In this document: piece after piece, positions 33,726 through 45,500 of the stretch
Layout: every line of letters begins with the position of its first letter
Numbering within the stretch: the first letter of the stretch is position 1
Assembly: GCA_039621445.1 (NCBI GenBank)
Contig: CP154955.1
Location: forward strand, 10,900,241-10,964,240
Origin: Euglena gracilis
Lineage: Eukaryota; Euglenida; Euglenophyceae; Euglenales
Reading direction: 5' to 3'
DNA: 64,000 bases
Position numbers and translations under genes: made by a program
The notes under the pieces: generated by a model
What the model saw: the letters and a program-made list of their open reading frames with translations, nothing else
What the model was told of the DNA's origin: nothing
The model's database searches: none

Positions 33726-34230
33726 GCCACCGCCGCCCCTTCCCGGACATTGATGTGGAGTATGGCCACCGAGGACGGGAAACACGCCACGGCACTGAGA
33801 GGCTGAGCGGAGGAATGCCCTCGTCGGCGGATTGCAGTTCGGGGAGGCTCTGGTGCGTGGGCGTGGCACCTCGATCCGGCCAGAGGTGTGGGATTGCGGA
33901 TTTTGGAATTCAAGTTGGGGCTGCCACAAGGTGGCACAGAGATTTTCCTGGGTTTGTCAGAGTGTTGATTAAAACTGTCCACTGCTTTGCTTTTCCATCT
34001 GCACATATTTGTGTTAATTTTGCTCCTTCTGTCAATATGGCGACGGTTTTCAAACCATTTTTCGATTGAAAAGTGGCTGTCAACAACCCTGGCCCCAAGT
34101 TAATTGAATGGTTGCCCAGTTAGTTTGCACGGAGTTCCTGTTTTGGGCACTGCCAACATTCTCGGACCAGGAATTCCTAATTGCTTTTGGAGGGAAATTT
34201 TCAAGCGTTGGGTGCCCCTCGAGCCTCTGC

Positions 34231-34407
34231 CATCGGCGCACCGCGGACTCATACGGCGGGCACCAAGTCATCAAGCCGGGCGGCCCCAAGCACGTGGTGC
34301 ACCGGGCCGGCGAGGTGGACGTGCCCCGGCGCAGCGCCAGCGTCCCACGGCCCGCCCCCCGGCGCAGCGCCAGCGTGCCCCGGAGGGCTGGGAGGAGCTT
34401 CGGCTAG
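34231..34407 (+). CDS. terminal exon with duplicated PRRSASVPR motif
   Basis: The frame is open through YGGHQVIKPGGPKHVVHRAG and EVDVP, then PRRSASVPR occurs twice from an imperfect 27-base tandem repeat, before RAGRSFG and TAG. Third positions are strongly G/C rich. The acceptor is not certain; it may lie just upstream near 34221. The tail resembles the SRSRSLPRG end of the preceding exon in style. Confidence 0.45.
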   Translation, partial: HRRTADSYGGHQVIKPGGPKHVVHRAGEVDVPRRSASVPRPAPRRSASVPRRAGRSFG

Positions 34408-34982
34408 GCTGGCTGTGGGTACGCTATCACTGCACTGCCTCGCTTGGCGCACCCGCAAAACAAGCACGCCGACACACATACTGGGTCGGCGGCATAGACC
34501 ATGCGAATGTAAATGCGAAGGACATTGACCCTCTGACCACAGCTCCACCTACTCCTCACTGTTTCGCTTTTTTTTTTTGGATTCTGGACCAAGGCAGCCA
34601 CTCAACAAGCCATTCAGAAACAGGGATTGTGTTGGCACCCGAAAACAGGCAAAATCAGACCGGGTTGGCACTGGGTTGGATTTTTAAACCAACATTTTGA
34701 GATGAAAAACAGAAATTTCTGTTTTGTGCCACAAAAAAGCACGAAAAAATCACGAAAGAGTCACGAAAGGGATTCTTTTCTGGACAAAAGAAAAGAAAAA
34801 AGATTTTTTCTTGTGGTAATTGAACTTTTTTTTGGTTTTGGACAGTTGTGTTTACCATCTTTTTTGGGTTTGGTTTCGTTTCATTTTGCTCATTTTGGTC
34901 ATATTTTGAAGCCACTTTGAGAATTAATCAGCAACCATTTCGCACAAATCTTTTATCTCCGAACACCCAGACACCTCGGGCT

Positions 34983-35347
34983 TCGTACTCCCTCGAGGCA
35001 GACCGAGAAGGGAGGAAGGGACACCGAGGGCGAAGCACAAAGACCTTGTGAGGCCATGCCTTGCTCGCTGGCGGTTTGTTGTGATTTGTTTTGGTGCGCT
35101 GGGTTAGGAGGTCCCGCTTAGTGCCGCCTCGCCGGAGTTGGCTGCATTGTCTCCGACGTGGCGACCGTGGCGCTGTTTCTTTCCCTGGGGGGTCCCCCCC
35201 CCACCTCCCCCCCTGGCCCCCATCTTCTGACCGAGGGCGTTTGAAGACAAACTTTCTTATATGGGTGGGGGGGTCGGGCTCACAAGGTCTTTGTGCTTCG
35301 CCCTCGGTGTCCCTTCCTCCCTTCTTGGTCTGCCTCGAGGGAGTACG
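34983..35347. mobile_element. foldback element with 68-bp terminal inverted repeats
   Basis: The left arm 34983-35050 (starting TCGTACTCCCTCGAGGCAG) and right arm 35281-35348 are inverse copies with one mismatch. The direct repeat AGACACCTCGGGCT flanks the element at 34969-34982 and 35348-35361, overlapping the right arm by one base, which indicates a target-site duplication of 13-14 bases. The roughly 230-base interior encodes nothing recognisable. Confidence 0.75.
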
Positions 35348-35467
35348 AGACACCTCGGGCTCCGCACTTTGCCATTGTGAGGCCAGATTGTGCACTGAAA
35401 AAAGGGGTTGATTGAAGAGGGATAGTCCGGACCTCCACCCTCCTCCCTATGCCCCCCCCACCCCAGA

Positions 35468-35645
35468 GTTGCAGGAAGGTGAAGGGGGCAAGGGGGTAGA
35501 AGCCTTCCGCCCACCGGCAATGAGGGCGCGAAAGAAGAAAGACAGAATTTGGGCCTGGGAATCAACACATCTTGAAAAAAGGAATCCACTCTCCATCACC
35601 TGCAAGGATTTCGGGGATTCCCATGCAGGATCAGCCAATCTCAAA
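35468..35645 (+). CDS. exon candidate in an unrecognised gene
   Basis: After a block of about 70 bases shared with 700-760 and 3970-4030 (ending CAGAGTTGCAGGA), the plus strand is open through EAFRPPAMRARKKKDRIWAW and KRNPLSITCKDFGDSHAGSA, then meets a possible GTGATG donor after NLK. Family not recognised. Confidence 0.3.
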
Positions 35646-36038
35646 GGTGATGACAGTTTGTCAAGTTTGTCAGAATTCGTAGTGTGTAACAATTTCCTGC
35701 GCGGGGATGTATTGCGCACAGATGCCAACAAATGTAACAGACACATATATTACAACATACACACAGATGGCACACACACACACACACGCACGCACAATAT
35801 GATGCAAAGAAGATTTCTGAACATGAAGACATGTGCAGGCAAAGCACGGTGCCGACGCACGCACGCACCCACCCACCGTCCACCCACACTCCGCATTTCG
35901 GGTGGATGAGCAGAAAGTGCAGGGTGAGACCACCACACCCCCACCAGGCTTTTCCCAGACATCCCTGGGGTGTACGGGAATTAATCGTTTTGTCGGCCTG
36001 ACCTGCCCTCTCTCAGCGCACGGCATTCATCTCCGCAG

Positions 36039-36230
36039 CTCCGACGCGCGGGCCCCACCCGCCGCATGCGCCGCCTGGTGGTTGGCCTCTGCCTGGTCGT
36101 CCGCCTCGCCAGCCCCGCGGGGCCGCCCGAGACCGCGCCACGGGACGACCCCAACGGCTGCTTCTGGACCGGGTGCCACCTGGGCGGCCAGGGCCCTTCT
36201 GCCCCCCCCCCAAGTGTCGGTGGGTATTAG
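36039..36230 (+). CDS. terminal exon with hydrophobic stretch and CFWTGC motif
   Basis: The exon follows a CTCCGCAG acceptor and ends at TAG. Its frame contains MRRLVVGLCLVVRLASPAG, which would look like a signal peptide if translation started at the internal methionine (36066), then DDPNGCFWTGCHLGGQG. Third positions are nearly all G/C on this strand and less so on the other, supporting the plus strand. Function is unknown. Confidence 0.4.
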   Translation, partial: LRRAGPTRRMRRLVVGLCLVVRLASPAGPPETAPRDDPNGCFWTGCHLGGQGPSAPPPSVGGY

Positions 36231-36734
36231 ACGACACCACGTTCTGGGAGTCACCAGTGGTCCAGTGGCCCACCAGTGGTTTTGTGTCAGACCACTCAGG
36301 GTTGGTCATTTATTTGCTCTTTTTTCATTTTTTTGGGTGACCAGAAGATGATTTCTCAGAAGGTTTTTCGAGTTGTACTTCCCATTCTGTTTCCGCACAC
36401 TCGGAATGATTCGGATATTAAAAACAATTGGAACCAAATTTCATCATATTGTGCAAATGGGTGTGAATGGCTGGATTCTAACATACCATTTTTTTCCATT
36501 GTGTCCGTCCAAAAAAAGATATGCCATTTTTTTTTGAGCATCATTCTGGGGTTTGGTGCCCAACCTCAGACTGATGGGTCTCTGCCAGCGGGTGCCCGTC
36601 CTGGTATGAAAGGGTGGAGGAGCGCCACTGCTCTTTCTTGGGGCCGTATTCCGAACACTGCTGCCCCTCAGGTCCCCCATTGCAGCCTGCTTGCATGATT
36701 CGGATGCATGAGGTGCGTGGTGTGCATGGAGGAA

Positions 36735-36800
36735 ACCACTTAGGCGGCCGAATTCGCAGTTAAGCTTTTAACTTTTTATTTGCGCACTTGCGCAAATCCC
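36735..36800 (-). repeat. dispersed element end with a TGCGCA module, inverted copy
   Basis: CTTAGGCGGCCGAATTCGCA is followed within 40 bases by a TGCGCA-type palindrome, the reverse of the order at 7385-7480 and 56575-56680. Confidence 0.55.
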
Positions 36801-38160
36801 CCGGTTTTTTGATTCCGGCGGGGAAGGTGCGGGGGGTTTGAAAACCCGCTAACCAGCCAGGGCAAAAACGAAGCGATTTTTTGGTTTTGGCGGAGAGACC
36901 CCCGGTACTTTGGCCAAAAAAAGTGTTTTTGGGTTTGTCCAAAAAAAAATTTGGAGCCAAACCCCCGGGACCCTGCCCGCCCACACTGAAAAAAAAATTG
37001 AAACAAGCACCTGGGGACCGGGACCCTGCCCGCCCCTGTGAGTGCGCGGAGCCTTTTTTGGGGAAGTGGACTCGCCGGCAGTGTGTTCCCTCCCGGTGCC
37101 TCGGAGTGGGTGTGTCTACTTTCACCTTGGCGACTTGGGAATTTTTGATTGGTAAGGAAAGCAGGGGAAAGGGTGACAGGGCTGTGAGAGGGGTGCGGGT
37201 TGAGGGGTCCGGTGTGCAGGGGGTGAAGGGAGGAGGGGTCCAGGGGTGCAGGGGTGATGGTGCGGAGGGTGTGCAGGGGTGATGTGCGGCGGGCAGGGCG
37301 GTAGGGGTGAGACGCCCGCAGGGGTTGTCAGTGGGGGCCTGGCTGTCAGTGTGTGGAGGCTTGCGTGCGTGCAACCCATGACTTTGGCCTTGGTGTTTTT
37401 GTGAGGCACCAAACCAGACGATTGATGTTGATGCGCGCAATTGCGCAAATAAAACGTACGGTGTTGTGCGTGCCAGGGTGTGAGAGGGGTGCCGTTTGAA
37501 GAACCAGAAGGTTGAAAGAGATGGGGACATGTCGACCACACTGAAAACAAAAAAGTGGACCAGACAAACAGACCCCCGGCGGGCTGTGGTACGCGTGCCG
37601 CCCGGGGCGCCCTGGCTGAACAGGAGGAGGGGCCGCCCCGCACTCCGTCCGCGCTGGTTGTCAGTGGGGGGTGGTATTAGGGGATTTTTTTTGATTTTTT
37701 TTTGTGACACGGGTGAGAGGGGCAGCACGGCACGAGAGGGGGGCTGCAGGCCACGAGAGGGGTGTGTCACACCAACCCAAAAAAAAAACATAAGTCCACC
37801 CCCCGGCAGGGTAAAGGTCGTGGGGATGATGGTCAGCAGGGTGAAGGGGCGGTGTACACGGACACCACAGTGGTGGGGCACTGTCTCCAGCTGGCAGCCA
37901 AATGACAAAACAACAAAGTGTGCGTTTTATTTGCGCAGTTGCGCGCATCAACACCACTGATGAATTTTTTGTTTGGAATAAATAATTCTGAGAGGGGACA
38001 GACCGTGGTCGAGAGGGGACTGAGAGGGTGAAACACTTGTAACAAGAACATTTGCGCAAATGCGCGCATCAACAGTGTGTTATAAAACATATTGAAAACT
38101 GAGTAGGGTGGGAAAGGGAACAAACACAACGAAGTTGCTGAGACAGGCCCACAGCCAGTC
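36801..38160. other. no gene seen; repeats downstream of the ParB-like gene
   Basis: TGCGCA modules sit at 37428-37455, 37923-37952 and 38046-38074. ACGAGAGGGG-like units at 37700-38030 match the minisatellite inside the gene at 41728-41848. A 382-residue minus-strand open frame is proline/serine-rich, crosses these repeats and is rejected. Confidence 0.5.
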
Positions 38161-39523
38161 TCATTTCTTGTGCTTGGAGGGCCGCTTGGCCAGGCTCTCC
38201 GAGGCGGCCGCCGGCTTGGCGCCGGGCTTCGGCAGCCCGCGGCGGACGGTGCTCCGGGGTGCCGCTGCCAGGGCAGTCCGCGGCGGTGGCGGGGCCTCCT
38301 CCTCCTCGGACTCCTCCTCTTCGGACTCCGCCGCCTGCTGCGGCGCTGGCGCTGAGGCCGCCGCTGCCTGCGACGGCGCTGCCTCTGCGGCCACCTTCGC
38401 CTTGGCGGCCTCGATGATGGGCTTCAACCCCGGGTACTTCTTGGGGTCGAGGTGGTGGTACGACTTGGGGCCCTTCAGGGCCTCCCCCGGGCCCGGGGGA
38501 CGGATCAGCCCCGCCGCCCTCCACCGGGTGTCCTCCTTGCCTTTGCCCTTGCCCTTGCCCTTGCCCTCCCCCTTGCCTTCCCCCTTCTTCTCCTCCCCCT
38601 TCTTCTCCTTCCCCTTCTGGGGCTCTGGCTTCCGGTACCCGGGGGTGATCTCCTCGATGGTGTCCTCCTCCTCTTCCTCTTCTCCCTGCGCCGCTGGTGG
38701 GGCTGGGGGGGCTTCACTGGCGACCGCCGAGGAGGTGTCTGAACTGTCACTGCTGCTGCTGCTACTGCTGCTGTCCCCCTCCTCCTCCTCCTCCTCCTCC
38801 GGGTGACGGCTGGGCTGGGCCCTCGGCGGCGGCACGATGACGGGGCTGGGCCCCTCCTCGGGCTGGCTGGCGGGCGGGGTCAGCTCCGGGGTCTCCCGCC
38901 CCGGGGCGGTCATCTCGACGTCACTGCCCTCCTCCCGGCTGTCCACCGGCTCGGCCTCCTCCCGTCGGGCCCTGGGGGCTGGGGGCCTGCTGGGCTTCTT
39001 CTCCGGCTCCTTCTTCCGGCGCTTCTTCTTCCGGTCACCCCCACCCTTCTGGCGTTCCTCCAGCTTCTGCAGGCGGCGCTGCTCCTGCCGCATCTTGGTC
39101 TGGCGGCGCCGCTCCGCAGCCTCCTTCGCCCTTCGCCCCGCCTCCTCGGCGGCCAGGCGGAGCCTTGTCCTGGAGGGCGGCGTTCTCCAGGGGGACCCAG
39201 AGGGCGTCCCCCCCTTCCAGGGCGGCCAGCAGGAGGGGCAGCATGGCGGCGGCGACGGGCCGCGGCAGGGTCACCGTGTTGGCCACGGTCTGGGTGACGT
39301 CCTCCAGGCTGCTGGCGGAGTCCTCCACCACCACCAGCACCTCGGGGGGCTTGGCCGCCCAGGCCGCCACCCGGGCCGCCACCGCCGCGTCAGCGGTCTG
39401 GATCACCATGGTGTTGGCCGCCTCCATCCGCCGCACCACCCTCCGCCACAGCCACTCCACGCACAGCCAGCGCAGCCCCGCCCCGCAGCTGGACTCCGCG
39501 TCCCACTCCACCTTCGGCAGCAC
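38161..39523 (-). CDS. ParB-like gene, last exon
   Basis: The exon opens after a CTCGTAG acceptor with VLPKVEWDAESS, then AAKPPEVLVVVEDSASSLED and a helical R/K/E stretch. One surplus base near 39160 (GCTCCGCC) is needed to join QDKA to RLAAEEAGRRAKEAAERRR; removing it gives one long frame to the TGA at 38161. The tail has acidic runs, a serine run and GKGKGKGK repeats. Confidence 0.65.
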
Positions 39524-42500
39524 CTACGAGGGGACAGACAGAGAAGGTCCAAAGCCTTTTTTATGCACAAGGTGCGCGCAATTGCGCGCATCAAATGACT
39601 ACCATCAATTATAAAGCAGGTTGCAAAGTATGGGAGGTATTCCAGCACATCTGAAATGTGAAATGTCAATGTGTGGGGCAGGGTGTATGTGTACCTTGCT
39701 TCGCTCCACGTCCCCCGGGCCGAACACGACCACCAGGGTCCGCTTCTCGAACTTGCGGGCCACCCCCTGGCCCCCCTGCCGCAGCCAGACGTCCACGGTC
39801 ACCGTCTCCCGCCCCGGCGCCAGCCACCGCACCTCCGCCTCCACCGCGGCCACCGCCCCGGCAGCTCCGTAGATGACGACCGGCACGACGCCGGCCAGGC
39901 GCTTGACCTGCTCGGACAGGAGGAGACAGGATTCTGTTTCAGATGACCCATTCCTGAAACCTGGGTCGTTTGATTTGCGCAAGTGCGTGCATCGTAACAT
40001 TTGCGCAAGTGCGCGCATCAAATTTAAAAAAAAAACAATGCAAACATTCTGAGAAGCAGCCACTGGCAGGCAAAGGTATGGAAGAGAACATGGATTTTTT
40101 TTTGTGCGCGCAATTGCGCACTAAAACTGAAGCAATCCAAAATAAAAACATAAACACAGGAAGCAGAATCCTGAGCCGGTATTGTGCGTGACCTCCACAA
40201 TGACCAGGCCCACCGCGGCCCCCAGCGCCCCCGCCGGCACCGCGCCGGCGCTGGCCTTGTAGGCCAGGCACCGCACCCCCTTGTCCTCCCCGGCTGGCCT
40301 GGCCGCCACCACCTCCTGGAGGGCCCCGCCCTCCTTCGACACGATCTCCGACTCCACCGCCGGCAGGGCGAAGGAGGCCCGCAGCTCCTCGTACTGCGCC
40401 TCCACCCAAAAGGGGGCCGTCAGCACCGCCGCCAGGGGGGGGCTTCGGCTCCGGGAGGTGCCTCCGGGCCTGGAACAGACCTACCCATGAGTTTGTTCCT
40501 AGTTTGAGTGGACCTGTCCACTGGGTTGGGAACCACACCTGCTGGGGTCATGGACTAGAGTAACCGGTGCGTCGTCACGGCGAAGGAGACCCCCCCTAAC
40601 TAAAGTGGAGTATGTGCCTGGCGGGCGCTTGGTGGCCGGCGCCGTAAACAAGGTAAGTCCCGCCAGGCTCCGGCCACCTCCACGCACACAGACAAAATGA
40701 GCCAGAGGCGAACAACAGCGCCAGGCCAGAAGAAGGGATAAAAGGCACCAAAAAAACAGCCACAGTGCACACAGGGGGGCTTCGGCTCCGCCGGGCTCCA
40801 GGTCCACGACCCCAGCCGCACCACCTGCAGCGCCGCCACCGGCACCGTCCGCTTGAAGCGGCTGCGCTCCGCCCCGTTCTGCACTGTGAGGGAGCAGGGG
40901 AGGGGTGGGACAACGGTTACAACCCTGCACCAGAACAACAGCATGCCATCAACCATGTGTGTTTGCTACCACATGCAATCCCCCCAATCCCCACCACCCC
41001 ATGCCCCATCGTAGTGACATACCGATCTGGCCGTGGATGTGGGGGTTGTCGCTCCTCCACGCGAAGGCCACCCACATCTCGTGGGTGGCCTCGGTCACCG
41101 CCTGCTCCAGCTGGGCCAGCCCGATCCCCGGGCTCTGCAGCGCCGCCGCCACCTGGGCCCGCGCCTCGGGGGTCATCAGCCGCCGGAGGGACCGCACGTG
41201 GCAGGACAGCAGCGTGCGGCCCCTCGTCGCCAGCGCCGACTCCACGCTCAGGAGGCCCGCCACCGCCTCGGGGGTCTCCTCCACCAGCCGCTGCAGCGGC
41301 CCCCACATCTGGATGACCTGCCCCTGAGGCAATGGCATAGGACTCACACACAACCCATCAGTGCCTGTGTTAAACTTTTTGATGCGCGCAATTGCACGCA
41401 TAAAACAGGAACATCATCATCAAGTGCATTGAAGCAATGGCAGACCAGGCTAGACTGGGCTCACACCTGGGGGACCGACCGGTCCCAGCCGGCCTGTCGG
41501 TAGGCCGCCACCAGCCGCACCGCCGGCACCGTGGAGATGTCCTTCCCCTTCACCAGGAGGTTGGCGAACTGGGGGATGGACAGCTCCTTCACCGCCGACT
41601 GGATGGCCTGCGCATCCCCACCGGTGGCCCGCCGCAGGTGCACCGGGGTCAGGGGGTGGAGGATGGTGGCGAGGACGTACTTCCCCTGGCCACAGCCCTG
41701 CATTGGAACCGTTGTCTTTCAGACACAGGAGGGGTGGCACGAGAGGGGTGGCACGAGAGGGGCGGCACGAGAGGGGTGGCACGAGAGGGGCGTCACGAGA
41801 GGGGCCTCACGAGAGGGGCGTCACGAAAGGGGCGGCACGAGTGGGGGGGAAAAGGAAGCACACAGACCAATACAGGGCTGAACCCTTCGGTGGGTTCAGC
41901 TTCTGGGACCTGAAGCCCTCCGCCCAGCGCTTCAGCGCCGCGATGATGTGCTGCCCCGACATCAGCACGTAGTGGTTCTCTGCAATTGCGCAAATAAAAC
42001 AAACCGCATGTGAATGTGCGCGCAATTGTGCAAATAAGAACATCACGCATGCACGTGCGCGCAAATGCGCAAGTAAAAAAGGGAATGTGTGCTTGTGCGC
42101 GCAATTGCGCAAATCAAATGTGACTTCCAATGCAATGCACACATTCCAGTGCTGAACCCAGCATGCAAAAAGACATTCCAGAGGCAAACTCACCCCAGAG
42201 AACCCACCATAATCGCAAACACCCACATATGACACATGCACACTGATAAACACACCAGACTTCTTCCACACCGTCACCCGCACCATCTCCAGCGGGGGGT
42301 TCAACTGCAGCTGCCGCAGCTTCCGCTCCACCTCCGTGTTGTCCAGGGGCCTCGTCTGCCCCTCGGACTGGTTGTAGTCCACGTGCAGCACCTCCAGCGG
42401 CAGCTTCGTCACCGTCGCCAGCACCCACTGCTTCACCTCCTCCTTGTACACCTCTGTGATGGGGGGTTCTGGGCGGTACTGCGGGGGCGGATCTGCCCTG

Positions 42501-45500
42501 GCTTGGTGGCGGGCTTCGGCTCCTGCGCTGCCGCGGCCTCAGCCGGGGCGGGCTCTGCGCCAGCCTCCACCGCCTCGGTCCCGGGCTTGTTTGGAAGCCG
42601 CGTTAGCGGCTTGGTTCGATCGGAGCCCCTCCTCCTGATGTTGACTGAATTGGACTCCACCGACACGCTCCGACTGCTGGGTACCCCTGTCCCGGCCTCG
42701 TTCGACCACGACACCTGCGTTGTGCTGCCCCCCACTGCGGTGGCCTGGGCCCTCAGCCACAAGGCCCGCAACCGGCTGCAGCACGCGCTCAACGGCAACC
42801 CACCCCCGACGCAACGCCCCGGCCTCCTCGACCGGCAGCAGCTGCAGAAGCTGCAGGAGGCGGGCAAGCTGCGTGCGGCTGGCTGGACACTTCCCACCGC
42901 CGTTGACAACAAGCTGCCGGTGCGGGTGTACGACACTCGCATCCCGAAGGAGTGGCTGCTGCAGCTGGCAGCCGACCTCCGACGCCTGGACGAGTCTGAC
43001 CAGGCTTGGGTGGTGGGAGGCGATTTCGCCTCGGGAGCCGACCTGACCGATGCGGACGTCGCGGCGTGCCCCGACTCGAAGCGATGGTCCGACGAGCCCC
43101 GCCATCTCGTGATCCCGCCGCGACCTCACCTGCGGGAGCTGGTCTTGGCCCTGCGGCGGCGTGCCAAGGTGGAACACCCAGCGTCGCTGATCTCTTGATC
43201 GCCACCGGTGCCCAGCCGACTTGGACGTGGCCGCCTTGCGTCCCCAGCTTGGAGAGGCTGCTGCCTTGTTCGACGACCCCCGCTTGCAGGTGGAGGTGGT
43301 GGCCTTGGCTGAGCGTGCGCCGGTGCTGCGCATCCCCGCCACGGTGAAGTGCTTGCCGCCTGAGAAGTGGGATCCGGGGTTCCTGCCCCGCAGTCAAGTG
43401 CTGCTCTTCCTCAACCTGCGGCGCCCCGCGGCTGGGGTGGATGTGGCCAACCGCTGGGTGCGGGGGGCTCTCCCCGACCTGGAGCCGAGCGGCTTGGAGC
43501 TGCTGCGGGTGGAGTTCCAGCTGCCACCGACAGTGCGGCAACGGAATGTGGAGCGTGAGCTGCGGCGCGCGCTGGGCAAGGTGGCTGGCGCGGTGGGCGT
43601 GGCGTTCGGGGCGGCCCATCGCGTGCAGGGTTTGCAGACCTTACACAGTGGCGAGGTCCTCGCCATCCTCGTCGTGCCGCGGGCGGAAGCGCTGCTGTGG
43701 ATGCGCGGCAGCGGCAGTGGTGGCCTGTTCATTCGGCCGTTCTGGACGAAGGAGACGGCACCAGCCTTGCAGCGGGAGCAGTTCAACCTGCTGTACCTGC
43801 GAGGCCGGAGGGCGGATGCCGCAGCGCTGTGGGTCGCCCTTCACGACGTGCCGGGCGTCGTCGGTCTTCTCCCTGCGGAGAAGGACCTCGCGGTGCGGAT
43901 CAGCGTGCGAGGTGGCGCAGACCCTGCGGTCATCCAGGGGAAGGTCCGCGCGGTGCTGAACGACCCCAATGCGGCCCTGCGGCAGCCCACGCCTGGGGCG
44001 TCGTGGTGGAGGTTGGGCCCCCTGACGGACGCCGACGTCTTCCGAGTGCGGGAGCTCATCGCGATGGTGGGCTTGGACCCTCTCCGGGGTGAGGTGCGTC
44101 TCGGTGCCGCGGGGCCATTCTGCCGGGTGGCCTTCTTCCAAGCGGCTGGGCAGCCAACGCGGACGTCCTTGGACGATGGTGGCTGGGGGCAGCGGTCCTG
44201 CAGTGCGCAGTTGTCTCCGGCCAGTCCTCCACAACGACGCCTGCCGACTGCACGTACTCCGTTAACTGCCCGGCAGAGCTCTGCAGCGCCTGGCCTGCCA
44301 TCCTCGTCGACCTGGGGTGGTGCGCGGAAGATTTCCGCTCCGCGGCAGACCCCCGCCACCGACCTTCGACAGTCACCACCGTCGCAGCCGCCGCGGGCGC
44401 CACGACCGCCAGATCCTGGCCAATCTCCGGCGTCTCTACTGCCAGCACCAGGTTCTCGTGCTGCTCGCCGTGCGGCCAAGAAGGCGTCGGTCACCGAGAT
44501 TGTCCCCTTCGTGATTCCGGCTTCCCCCTCGTCGTCCCCCTTGGATGCTGTGCTGGCGGAGATGCGGGCTCTGCGCCAGGCTATGGAGCGGCAGCAGTGG
44601 CAGTTGGAAGAGCTGCGCCGGGAGAACGCCGACCTGCGTGCGCAGCTTGTGGCGACGCGACGGGGGCATGCGGCCGGGCACGCCGAGCATTTCCAGCATC
44701 AGCCGTACGCCCTCCCGTCTCCTGCTGGTGTCCTTGTCCCTCATCGGCCGGATGCTGCGGCGCTGTTCAGCCAGGATGAGCGGGTGGCGGCCGAGCTGGC
44801 GGCAGCCCCGACAACTCCTCGAGGACAGGCGGTGCCCTGTGGAGGTGCCCTGCCGATGGAGGGCCCGGAGGAGGACAGCCGCGGTCGCATTCGGGATGCT
44901 GGCGAGCTCACCCCGGAGAAGCCGGCGCTGAAGAAGCCAGTGCGCGCTGCCTCGGAGGGGACGCGGCGCGATGCCTGAGAACTTGCTGTCGGGGGCTGCT
45001 GCCCCCCCCCTGGAGGAGTCCCGGCCTCGGTGCTGCGGGTCGGGACCTGGAACATGAGCCACTGGACGGCTGCGAAGGTGTCCATGGTGGCTGCTTTGGT
45101 GTTGGCTGACGTGCTGGCGGTGCAGGAGACGCACCTGGCGCAGGTGCCGCTGCTCTCCGCCCACACGACGGCCGCTAATGCGGGTCTTCATCTGCAGCAT
45201 GGGCGCCCTGTGCAGGCCGCTAATCGCTCCGAGCACGGGAAGTCCTGCGCTTCCTCTGGCGCCAGGGCATCGACGTCCTCCCCGCCATGCCGGCCTGCCC
45301 AGCGTGGCGTCGCCTGCACGCGATGCGGCACCTGCCTGGGGTTCGTCTCGCCCCACGTCCCGGACTGCCGCTGGGGCTGCTCCTGCTGTCCGTGTACTTG
45401 CCCCTCTCCCACCAAGCAGAGCGCCGCCCCTTCGACCTGGAGTTCACAGCGCTGGTCTTCGCCCTGGACATGCAGGTGCCCACGCTGCTGCTGGGCGACT

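Noticed and set aside
32972-34006. 344-residue minus-strand open frame
   Set aside because: It is the antisense of the G/C-run module plus the antisense of a plus-strand exon with stronger third-position bias.
36039-36230. Minus-strand coding reading of the same exon
   Set aside because: Third-position G/C bias is clearly stronger on the plus strand, which also has an acceptor and stop.
36760-37908. 382-residue minus-strand open frame
   Set aside because: Proline/serine/threonine-rich translation across minisatellites and a palindromic module; no splice-bounded or codon-biased core.
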